This document shows, in pieces, positions 42,491 through 50,410 of a DNA stretch of 64,000 bases; within the stretch, counting starts at the first letter, position 1, and each line of letters starts with the position of its first letter. Source of the stretch: Oscillospiraceae bacterium (GTDB taxonomy: Bacteria > Bacillota > Clostridia > Oscillospirales > CAG-272); assembly GCA_015063745.1 (NCBI GenBank), contig SVTO01000007.1:1-64000 (forward strand). Reading direction: 5' to 3'. The translations under genes and the position numbers were made by a program. The notes beneath the pieces were generated by a model. It had not been told where the DNA came from, did not search any database, and was given only the letters and a program-made list of their open reading frames with translations.

Positions 42491-43516
42491 TTATTTCGCC
42501 CCCATTCTGATTCTCGGGTCGATGACACCGTAGGAAAGGTCGATAACCAGACCTGCCAGAAGTCCTACCAGCAGATAGAACGCAGACAGCATCATAAAGA
42601 AGTCGTAGTCCTTGGCATTGATGGAAGCCAGATACAGACCACCAACACCGGGGATAGAGAAGATTTTTTCGATAACCAGAGAACCGGAGAGCACGCTGAC
42701 GAATTCACCGACGATGGACGGGAAAATCGGCACCATGGAGTTACGGAGCGCGTGTCTTACGGTAGCCTGGGATTTGGTCAGACCCTTGGTTCTGGCCAGA
42801 AGCATGAATTCACTGGTGAGGACTTCAGTAAGTTCGGCACGGGTGAAACGAGCGTAGCCCGCGATGGAGCCGAAGCACATACTGAAAACAGCGGGAAGCA
42901 TGGACATAAACATTTCTTTGTTAAAATACAAAGACCAGTTAAATGTACCGGGAGTATATACCAAATTCTTTTCCGGATAGGCTTTGATGATATCCGCAAA
43001 AGACGCTATATTCAAAGGAAGTGCGTCCATCTTGAAACAGACGATGTAAAGCAGCAGGGAAGCGTACACAAAGGAAGGTACGGAGATAACAACCATAACT
43101 GCAGTACTGATGAAATGATCCTGCCACTTATTCTTTTTGAGAGCGGCAAAAATACCGAGTGCGATACCAATGGGAATTGCAATTAAAGAAGAGTAAATAT
43201 TGATTAAAATTGTAGGGGGAAGCTTTTCAATGAAAACGTCCCAAACGGCTCGTCCGCGATATTCCGGCATACGGAAACCGATACCGAAGTCGCCTTCGAG
43301 TACGATGCGTTTTAAATACAGAACAAGCTGTTCCATAATAGGTTTATCGTAACCTCTGGCTCTGAGCTGTGCCTCTATTTTAGCTGTATCCTCACCAAAT
43401 CCAACAGAGTAGTCAACCGGGAGAAGCTTGACTAAAACAAAGCAGGTTACAAAAATAATGGTAAAAGTAACGACCATCAGACCGATTCTCTTACATATAT
43501 ATTTGAACATATACAT
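42491..43516 (-). CDS. oppB: Oligopeptide ABC permease (OppB type)
   Basis: 341 residues. N-terminal helix ~10-30, then an external loop (GYDKPIMEQLVLYLKRIVLEGDFGIGF), further helices, and the EAA loop LLARTKGLTKSQATVRHALRNSMVP. Length is near normal, unlike OppC. It lies 88 bases after oppA with a hairpin in between. AAAGGAGATTAC is the ribosome site. Confidence 0.94.
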   Translation of the reverse strand: MYMFKYICKRIGLMVVTFTIIFVTCFVLVKLLPVDYSVGFGEDTAKIEAQLRARGYDKPIMEQLVLYLKRIVLEGDFGIGFRMPEYRGRAVWDVFIEKLPPTILINIYSSLIAIPIGIALGIFAALKKNKWQDHFISTAVMVVISVPSFVYASLLLYIVCFKMDALPLNIASFADIIKAYPEKNLVYTPGTFNWSLYFNKEMFMSMLPAVFSMCFGSIAGYARFTRAELTEVLTSEFMLLARTKGLTKSQATVRHALRNSMVPIFPSIVGEFVSVLSGSLVIEKIFSIPGVGGLYLASINAKDYDFFMMLSAFYLLVGLLAGLVIDLSYGVIDPRIRMGAK

Positions 43517-43550
43517 TTTTGTAATCTCCTTTCGCTGCCAACCAAGTTGA

Positions 43551-43583
43551 CAAAGAGGGATAGTATCAAACTATCCCTCTTTG
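43551..43583 (-). promoter_or_regulatory. Intra-operon hairpin between oppA and oppB
   Basis: Perfect 13-bp stem CAAAGAGGGATAG / CTATCCCTCTTTG with a 7-base loop. No T run follows on the minus strand, so it is more likely an mRNA-stabilising or partial-attenuation element that raises oppA over the permease genes than a full terminator. Confidence 0.75.
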
Positions 43584-43604
43584 CCATCATTAGCAGATGA
43601 CAAA

Positions 43605-46115
43605 TTATTTGTAGTTCAATTCGCCGTCATACTTAGCAACTTCTGCTGCCCAAGCTGCGTCATCGAAGTTAAATGTCATGTACTTAACCCCGCCGTAGCT
43701 CATGAATGTGTTGTATTCATAAGTGATGTAGTCAACCTTGTAGGACAGGAGGGATGCTGCGAAGTTGTTGTAAAGAGGTACAGTGTAGTAAACCTGGAGA
43801 ACTTCCTTTTCCAGAGCGGCGATCAGCTGCAGTCTCTGAGACTGAGGCAGAGCGGTTGCGCTCCAGTCGTACTTAGCACCGGAAGCACCGTTCAGACAGT
43901 CGTACCATTCCAGCAGAGTCATGGTTTCGGTAACGTCAGCACCGTCTTCGCCAACGCCAACCATGGTGAAGGTCATGGTCTGTTCAGCAGTGTTCCAAGC
44001 CTTGGAGTACATGTAAGAGGGGCTCAGGTAAGCCAGCAGGAAGTAGCCGGGGTCCCAAGCAGCGCCGGTCCAACCACCCATACAAACGTCATAAGCGCCA
44101 GCACGGAAGTCGTTAGACCAAGCTTCAGCAAAGTCCTTGGTTTCTACTTCGAGTCTGCCTTCCAGAGGAGTGCCAACTACCAGTTCTTTCCAAGCGTTTG
44201 CGATGTAATCAATTCTTCTCTGAACGGTTTCGTTGATAGCACCGGAACCGAAGGTCAGGAGAACCTTGTCGGTTTCCTTGATGTCGCCTGCTGCCAGAGC
44301 TTCGTCGTAAGCCTTGGTAACCAGAGCGCGTGCTGCTTCGAGATCGTAGCCGGTGATAGCATCAACAGCTGCGTCGAGAGATTCGTACTGAGTATAGTCT
44401 ACGTTGTAGATGTCGCAGAGAACCTTCTTAGCGTCGTCACTGTTTCTGTAAGCGCCGCCGTTTTCTACGTCATAGTAGTGCATGGAGTTGAACAGACCGA
44501 AGCCTTCCATAGAGGAAGTGGTGGTCTTGGTTGCGAAGTCGTTTCTGTTGATAGCGAGAGACAGAGCCTTTCTGAAATCAACATAACTCAGGAGGGACTT
44601 GTTGATGCCTTCGGTTTCACGAGCCTTCAGCTGTGCAACGTCGGACTGCAGCTGCAGAGATGCAACAAAATCGTCGGGAGTGAAGTATGCACGTTCGCTG
44701 CCCTTGTAGTCGTCTGCAACGGTTACGTCGATGCCGATACCGTCGATTTCACCAGCCAGGAACTTCAGCCATGCAGCGTTCCATTCAGCGATGGTGTCGC
44801 AAACGATTCTGTCAGCCTGATACAGGCCGGCATTTTCTTCAACATTGTAGCCGTACCAGTTTTCGTTCTTTACGAGAACGTACTGCTTACCGGCCTGGAA
44901 GCTTTCCAGCTTGTAGGGACCCCAGCTTGCGGTGGTGTCAACGCTGGAGTTGTAGTTGGAAGTCCACAGAGTAACACCTTCGGTGGGTTCGATCTTGCAA
45001 GCTTCGAACTTTTCCTTGTGAACCAGAGGCAGAGAAGCCATGTTGTAAGCTGCCTGGTAAGACAGAGAACCGTCTTCCTTCAGCAGGGGCAGGGACTTAG
45101 CCAGAACCAGTACCAGTTCGTATTCGGTGTCGCCTACGAAGATACCAACGTCAGCAAAGTCAACTGCGGGATATTCATAGTTGTAAACCATGTAGTAGGG
45201 AACGTTTTCCGGAGGTTCGTGACCCCAGTCATCGGTGTCGATCAGCTTGGTTACCAGAGCGATGGTATCGTCGGTAACAGCTACACGGCCGTTTTCATCA
45301 GCCAGAGCCTGCAGAGCTGCGAAGGAGTCAGCATCCATGTAACCGGAGTAATCGGTAACGGTGCTGCCGCTGCACCAGCTCAGAGGTTCGGTCAGAGCAA
45401 AGTAGATTGCCTTTCCGTCGGGCTGAGTGTAAACGCCATCGTCGCCCTTAACCAGATCAGCTACGGTGTACAAACCGGACTGGCTGTTGTCAACGTAGGT
45501 GTTCTGACCCTGGTAAACGTAGTTCTGAGCGTTAGCGATTACGGTTGCGCCAGCATAGAAGGAGTCAGCTCTGTAGTTCTGGAACAGAGGATCCAGCTGC
45601 TGCTGCATGGTGTAAACGAAGTCTTCAGCTTTGATGGGGGTACCATCGTCCCACTTCAGGTCTTCACGGAGAGTGATCTTGTATGCGTAGCCGGTAGCTC
45701 CTTCGGGAACGTTCCACTTGGTGCCAACGTAGTCGGCGGAAACGTCTTCCAGCTTGGTAGCTGCGTCATACTCCATAACGAATTCACCGGGAAGGATTTC
45801 ACCGTTTTCATCAAACTTGAAATCATAGGAGAAGAAGGAACTTCCGATATAGCTCATAATCTGAGTATCGTTGTTGTCCTGATAGGTGAGCTCGTTCCAG
45901 TTGGAAGGAGACAGTGTGGTATACGTATTGTACGTATAGGTAGGTTCAGCGGTTTCTTCGCCGCCGGTGGTTTCGTTACCGGTAGTTTCGGTAACATCGG
46001 TGGTGTCTGTGGTTTCAGTACCGCCGGGAGTGGTCTGGCATGCAGCGAGAGACAGCATCATGAGAACTGCCAGCAGCATAGCCAGGCTGCGCTTGATAGA
46101 AAAGTTGCTGTTCAT
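43605..46115 (-). CDS. oppA: Oligopeptide-binding lipoprotein (OppA type), oversized
   Basis: 836 residues against ~540-600 usual. Signal peptide with lipobox MLSLAAC (Cys ~26), then a Thr/Glu/Gly linker to ~60. The SBP_bac_5 core is clear: KITLREDLKWDDGTPIKAEDFVYTMQQ, WGPYKLESFQAGKQYVLVKNENWYG, FRKALSLAINRNDFA. Captures peptides outside the cell for OppBC. First gene of the operon, preceded by a TTGCTT-17-TATAAT promoter and AAAGGAAA ribosome site. Confidence 0.94.
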   Translation of the reverse strand: MNSNFSIKRSLAMLLAVLMMLSLAACQTTPGGTETTDTTDVTETTGNETTGGEETAEPTYTYNTYTTLSPSNWNELTYQDNNDTQIMSYIGSSFFSYDFKFDENGEILPGEFVMEYDAATKLEDVSADYVGTKWNVPEGATGYAYKITLREDLKWDDGTPIKAEDFVYTMQQQLDPLFQNYRADSFYAGATVIANAQNYVYQGQNTYVDNSQSGLYTVADLVKGDDGVYTQPDGKAIYFALTEPLSWCSGSTVTDYSGYMDADSFAALQALADENGRVAVTDDTIALVTKLIDTDDWGHEPPENVPYYMVYNYEYPAVDFADVGIFVGDTEYELVLVLAKSLPLLKEDGSLSYQAAYNMASLPLVHKEKFEACKIEPTEGVTLWTSNYNSSVDTTASWGPYKLESFQAGKQYVLVKNENWYGYNVEENAGLYQADRIVCDTIAEWNAAWLKFLAGEIDGIGIDVTVADDYKGSERAYFTPDDFVASLQLQSDVAQLKARETEGINKSLLSYVDFRKALSLAINRNDFATKTTTSSMEGFGLFNSMHYYDVENGGAYRNSDDAKKVLCDIYNVDYTQYESLDAAVDAITGYDLEAARALVTKAYDEALAAGDIKETDKVLLTFGSGAINETVQRRIDYIANAWKELVVGTPLEGRLEVETKDFAEAWSNDFRAGAYDVCMGGWTGAAWDPGYFLLAYLSPSYMYSKAWNTAEQTMTFTMVGVGEDGADVTETMTLLEWYDCLNGASGAKYDWSATALPQSQRLQLIAALEKEVLQVYYTVPLYNNFAASLLSYKVDYITYEYNTFMSYGGVKYMTFNFDDAAWAAEVAKYDGELNYK

Positions 46116-46431
46116 GTCATTTTCCTTTCAAAGAATTTTATAATGTAACGTAACACAATACATGCATTATATTACATTGAGTATATTATATTACAAGCAC
46201 CGCCACAAAGCAAGATATTTCATGAAATATTAAAATATTTGTTCATAAAATGTTTTTTTTTGTTCATAATTAAATGACAGAAAATACGTGTTTTTACGTT
46301 TGTTGAATGTAAAAAATGGTATATCTGAGTCAAAACTGCTTGTTATTCAGGAAAAAACAAAAAAAACCGGGGAAACCGGCATATAAACCGGACCGGGAGC
46401 AGGTTTTTGATGATATTGCAGCTTTTACGTA
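46116..46431. promoter_or_regulatory. AT-rich oppA control region
   Basis: 316-bp noncoding gap. Minus-strand promoter TTGCTT (46213-46208), 17 bases, TATAAT (46190-46185). A perfect 16-bp palindrome ATATTTCATGAAATAT lies at 46215-46230, one base upstream of the -35. Further A/T runs (46238-46320) follow. Near 46366-46390 CCGG-rich repeats with a T run form only a weak possible terminator for the isomerase relic. Confidence 0.75.
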
Positions 46432-47339
46432 TCAGGAATTGGTCTTTTCCAGCTTGTCGGCGATGTATTTGCCGATGGAAGCGATGTACTGCAGAACTGC
46501 CGGACGGGTCTGGGCGGGAAACTGACCGAGACCGAGTTCGAAGTTGACCGTGTTCCGATAGCCCACATCACGCAGGGCATTGGCGGTACGTTCCCAGTCC
46601 AGCTTGCCGGTGTAGGGCAGAGTGTGCAGGTCATCGTTACCGTCATTATCGTTCAGATGGAGGGCTTTGAGACGGGGACCGATCGTGTGGATGAAATTCC
46701 GCATATCCTTGCCCAGCATCAGGCTGTGTCCTGTGTCCAGACAGAATCCGAAACGTTTTTCGCCGGCCATTTCGTTTAAGGTATCAATATACCGGCAGGC
46801 TTCTTCCGCACTGCCGCATACATCTTCGATGATTTTTCTGGCACGTTCGGTGAACAGATTTTCAATGCACACAATTACATTGTGTTTTTCAGCGCGGGGA
46901 TCAGGGAAGAGAACAGCCGGATGTTGGCATCCCAGGTTTCTTCGTCGGTCAGCTGTTCGTAGTATTCCAGATACCCCGGATGAATGACCAGGCGAGGGCA
47001 GTCCAGATAACCGCAGAGCATAACCTGACGGTTCATCAGGTGGTCAATCCGGCGGCGGCCTTCTTCGGTTTTGTGATAGGTCGGATAGGTAGCGTGCAGT
47101 TGGCCGAAAACGATATCGTGCTCGGCGGCAGCTTCTTTGTAGGGACGCATATGTTCCAGCAGTTCATCCTCGGAGGCGCTTTCCCAGCGGGTCAGTTCCG
47201 GATTGTCCAGACAAGCCCAATGCTGCATCCATCCGAGATCAAAATCGATCGCATCGAAGCCGCATTCCTTCAGCATCTTCATGCCTCCCGGAATTCCGTA
47301 CCAATGAAAAATGATGTTTGATGCGAGACTGATTTTCAT
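46432..47339 (-). pseudogene. Sugar phosphate isomerase/epimerase with a one-base frameshift
   Basis: Two abutting frames together make a complete ~300-residue TIM-barrel isomerase. The first (ATG 47339, AGGAGG site) runs MKISLASNIIFHWYG ... LVIHPGYLEYY ... SSLIPALKN and stops at 46875; the second continues VCIENLFTERARKIIEDV ... FGFCLDTGHSLMLG ... LKALHLNDNDGNDD to 46432. The break is at a run of five A (plus-strand T, 46885-46889): one more A would restore ALKKHNVIVCIENL. The metal-binding Glu and His residues are intact on both sides. It is either a recent mutation, slippage-dependent expression or a sequence error. Confidence 0.85.
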
Positions 47340-47479
47340 AATGTTATCCTCCTGTGTCAGGTGGTATTGATTATCCGATGGAAAAAATATCCGATTACGG
47401 TAAACCGGAAGGATATACCGGACAACCCTTCCGATGTTTTTTATAGTACAAATCCCGCCGTGATGCAAGGTGTTTTGAA

Positions 47480-47508
47480 AAAAATCCCCGGATAAAAATT
47501 ACCCGGAG
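47480..47508 (-). terminator. Probable terminator of the GH28-like gene
   Basis: On the minus strand CCGGGTAA can pair with TATCCGG (one mismatch), followed by GATTTTTTT. Moderate stem only. Confidence 0.5.
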
Positions 47509-47526
47509 ATTCGGTTGGTATATAAT

Positions 47527-48597
47527 TCATGCACCGCGGTTGTCTGCAAGCGGAACGGTACCGTCAAAACATTCGATATTTTCCAGAATCAGGTTGTCCA
47601 TATCCCCGGCAAGGGCAACGGCAGCACTGGCAGCCCGGGAGCGGAGATTCCGGATTGTGATGTTGTACGTTTCTTCCTTTGTCGCGTGCCTTGTACCGTA
47701 GAGTCTGGTGTCACCCACCCGTACACAGAAAATACCTCTGTCCATATAAGGGGAGTCGGCGGATGTATCGTACACACCGTCTATAAGAATATCATGAAGC
47801 CGGATACCACTCTGGTTCAGAAGACGTACATTGGTGCAGAACGCAGCAGTGGCAACATTCCGTATACTGATGCGGCAGATATCCGTAGAAAGTCCGTCCA
47901 CCCGGAAGGTTTGTTCCAGTCTGCCGGACAGACCGGTCAGGGCAATGGAATCATCTTCGGTAAATCCGGTGATGTTTTCGATGACAATATCGTGACAGCC
48001 TGTGCGCAGGTCAATACCGTCGGCGTTTTTGACCAGAACTTCACTGTATCTGTTTCGCTTCAGACCGTGATATGCATTGCCGTCCCCATCGACACCGATA
48101 TCGCATGCCGCAAAATCCAGATCATGCAGCTTTCCGTTTGCACAGAAGAGAAAATTCATAGCCCACCAACGCTGATTGCGGCAGGAGAAACCGGACATTT
48201 CAAACCCATCCACATTGGTGAACAGAATCAGATTGTTTTTCCAGATGGGCGGCAAACCGTCGCGGAGGCTGTTCTTTTCGGAAAGACCGTTGTATGTACC
48301 GCCGTCCAGAACCGCGCCGTTTTTGCCGATTATGGCAATATTGCGGTCCGTACCTGCGGCAGTTCTGCCTATTTCCGTATCGTGATGTACATTGACAAAC
48401 ATATTGTCATACACACCGTCTGCCATTTTGAGATGACATCCATCCAGAACCAGCGTGAAACCGGAAGGCAGGCGCACAGCGGAAGAAATTTCCAAACAGC
48501 CGGTAATGACTGCGGAAGTTTCCCCATTGGCCATTGCCGTGCGGATGGCTTCGGTGATGTATTCCGAACCGTTCGGAGAAAAGATGATTTCAGACAC
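47527..48597 (-). CDS. Right-handed beta-helix protein, GH28-like
   Basis: 356 residues. Parallel beta-helix with repeating turns. NADGIDLRTGCHDIVIENIT followed by EDDSIALTG resembles the NTDGID and DDSIA motifs of polygalacturonases (GH28), giving two of the acidic catalytic positions; the later GHG and RIK motifs are not obvious. Start set at GTG 48597 because AGGAGG lies eight bases upstream; the frame extends to 48645 but an extended -10 (TGGTATACT, 48636-48631) covers that part. No signal peptide, so it would act inside the cell. Enzyme activity uncertain. Confidence 0.75.
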   Translation of the reverse strand: MSEIIFSPNGSEYITEAIRTAMANGETSAVITGCLEISSAVRLPSGFTLVLDGCHLKMADGVYDNMFVNVHHDTEIGRTAAGTDRNIAIIGKNGAVLDGGTYNGLSEKNSLRDGLPPIWKNNLILFTNVDGFEMSGFSCRNQRWWAMNFLFCANGKLHDLDFAACDIGVDGDGNAYHGLKRNRYSEVLVKNADGIDLRTGCHDIVIENITGFTEDDSIALTGLSGRLEQTFRVDGLSTDICRISIRNVATAAFCTNVRLLNQSGIRLHDILIDGVYDTSADSPYMDRGIFCVRVGDTRLYGTRHATKEETYNITIRNLRSRAASAAVALAGDMDNLILENIECFDGTVPLADNRGA

Positions 48598-48782
48598 AGT
48601 ACCGTCCTCCTGTATGTCAGAGATGCTTAAAGTATACCACGGCATCGCAGCTGCACGGTGTTTTGAACCGGACGTTGATTTGCCGATGAAAGAAATGTTC
48701 TGTCGATCTGCCGGGGACAGATGACACTATTATATATTATATATAATAAATGAAGGAAACTGATCAAAAAGAGGGATTTATC

Positions 48783-49012
48783 TTACCGTTTCAGTTTCTG
48801 ACAGTACTGGGTACAGAGCTTGTCCGTACATTCCGAGCATTTCAGAGCCGCGTTGGTCATCTCGCAGAACCGTTCGGGATAGATCATAATGCAAAGCTCC
48901 CACACCAGCCACGCGGCCAGAGCCATAATGACCAAAGACAGGGCATAGAATCCGCCCATATAATACTGCGGGCAATCAGACGGACATAATACCGTTTTCT
49001 CGTATCCGACAT
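48783..49012 (-). CDS. Small membrane, Cys-rich protein; start and frame uncertain
   Basis: A strong promoter and AAAGGAG site lead to ATG 49012, whose frame gives only 42 residues (to 48884). A neighbouring frame, open through 48783, encodes a more protein-like sequence: PSDCPQYYMGGFYALSLVI, one membrane helix (ALSLVIMALAAWLVWELCI) and a Cys-rich tail (KCSECTDKLCTQYC). That frame's only ATG before the helix start (49076) lies inside the promoter. The likeliest reading is one gene, MSDTRKRYYVR joined to the second frame by a small indel. Function unknown. Confidence 0.5.
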
Positions 49013-49047
49013 GGGTGTTCTCCTTTCCTGTCTCGGTTATGTTACAT

Positions 49048-49076
49048 AGTATACCCGAAAAAAGATGGATTGTCAA
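49048..49076 (-). promoter_or_regulatory. Consensus promoter of the small Cys-rich gene
   Basis: Minus strand TTGACA (49076-49071), 17 bases, TATACT (49053-49048); about 29 bases before the ribosome site AAAGGAG. Confidence 0.85.
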
Positions 49077-49166
49077 TGTACCGGGTATACAGTGCGAAAA
49101 AATTGCTGTTTACTGCGTCCGGAAAATGTGGTATAATGGAGAAAACAACACAGGAGAATGAATAAT

Positions 49167-50252
49167 ATGGCATCTTTCGGTATAAATGTAATGGACTTCG
49201 GCGCAAAGGGTGACGGTATCGCGGATGATACTGCCGCCATTCAGAGTGCGATTGATTTTGCGGCCGAACGGGGCGGCGGAAAAATTCTGTTCCCCTACAC
49301 CAAAGGCGGTTACCGCATCGCTTCCCCCGGCATCGAATCGGTGGACGGGAAACCCGTACGCGCACAGCTGGTGATTCCGGCGGGATGCGCCAATATTCAG
49401 CTGGAAGGAGAAATGCCCTGCCGGCTTCTGAATGCTTATATTGTCCGTAGCCCAGAGGCGGTAAAGTATAATTTTATCCCTACAACATTCGGTACCATGC
49501 TCTGCGACAATACAAGACTGTTTTCGGATTGGGAAGCACCGGAAGAGCATGATCCTACCGCCCGTCCGTGGGCAATTCTGGCAGCACCCGAGGGAACATC
49601 CTGCGCGGGAAAATTCAGTGTAAAAAAATTCACCATCACCAATCTGGAATTCCGCGTGCCGCTGAATACGGACAAAATGTATCCCACGCAAACGGCGGTC
49701 AATTTGCAGAATGTGTCCCGTGTACAGGTCTGCGACAGCCAGTTCTGCCTGAACGAACAAGTGGGTGATACACTGCTCGGCAAGGAGTTGCAGGCCAATC
49801 CTTGCCATACCGCCGGACTGATCACAGCTGGGGACCAGAACGACGACAATGTCCTGCGCAATGTAGCGGTACAGGGATTCCGGTACGGCTTTGTCTGCGG
49901 CGAACACGTGGTGGCGGATTATCTGTACATTCACAACTGTGAAGAGGGTATTACCTTCCACGACTGTTCCCATCTTTCCGTGATCCAGCATATTGTGGCA
50001 CAGCACAACCGTGTGATTCTGTCCACCACCACGGAAGAGTTGTTCGGTATGCACAAGGGCAGCTGCAACGTATTGGTGGAAACGCTGAATTTCGAATGTG
50101 GTGCCGGACTGCAGCCTTCCGTTTGTGCGCTGAAATACGGCGTATACGATCCCGAAAACCGACTCCACGGCAGTCTGACCTGGCATAAGCCCTGGGGTTC
50201 ACAGAAATTCCCCGCCGTATGCAGTGAAGCATTTGTCATCCGCCATTTCTGA
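49167..50252 (+). CDS. Pectate-lyase-superfamily beta-helix protein
   Basis: 361 residues. INVMDFGAKGDGIADDTAAIQSAIDFAAERGGGKILFP is the hallmark N-terminus of the Pectate_lyase_3/GH55-like beta-helix family (split here over residues ~5-45), followed by helix turns (VNLQNVSRVQVCDSQFCL, ADYLYIHNCEEGITFHDCS). Start at 49167 rather than 49158, since AGGAGA directly abuts the first ATG but is nine bases from the second. An extended -10 TGGTATAAT lies at 49130-49137. No signal peptide. Probably polysaccharide-directed; substrate unknown. Confidence 0.82.
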   Translation: MASFGINVMDFGAKGDGIADDTAAIQSAIDFAAERGGGKILFPYTKGGYRIASPGIESVDGKPVRAQLVIPAGCANIQLEGEMPCRLLNAYIVRSPEAVKYNFIPTTFGTMLCDNTRLFSDWEAPEEHDPTARPWAILAAPEGTSCAGKFSVKKFTITNLEFRVPLNTDKMYPTQTAVNLQNVSRVQVCDSQFCLNEQVGDTLLGKELQANPCHTAGLITAGDQNDDNVLRNVAVQGFRYGFVCGEHVVADYLYIHNCEEGITFHDCSHLSVIQHIVAQHNRVILSTTTEELFGMHKGSCNVLVETLNFECGAGLQPSVCALKYGVYDPENRLHGSLTWHKPWGSQKFPAVCSEAFVIRHF

Positions 50253-50298
50253 CCGGATGAAGGTGCCCGGATTGCACACGGAAAATTCCCGGAAGGGA

Positions 50299-50327
50299 TT
50301 GCAATATCCGGGATTTCATGGTACAAT
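50299..50327 (+). promoter_or_regulatory. Promoter of first transglutaminase-like gene
   Basis: TTGCAA (50299-50304), 17 bases, TACAAT (50322-50327). The same layout and nearly the same spacer end (TTTCATGG) recur before the paralog at 53255. Confidence 0.8.
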
Positions 50328-50410
50328 AATCAAAGAATATTTTTCGGGTAAGACCACAGGCCGCCGCCCGGCTTTGACATAATGTTGTTTCATCAGGAGG
50401 ATAATTCAAA

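Noticed and set aside
43581..46148. An 855-codon open frame on the plus strand opposite oppA
   Set aside because: It mirrors oppA almost exactly; the Val/Ser/Cys-rich translation has no recognisable domain. Shadow of a codon-biased, highly expressed gene.
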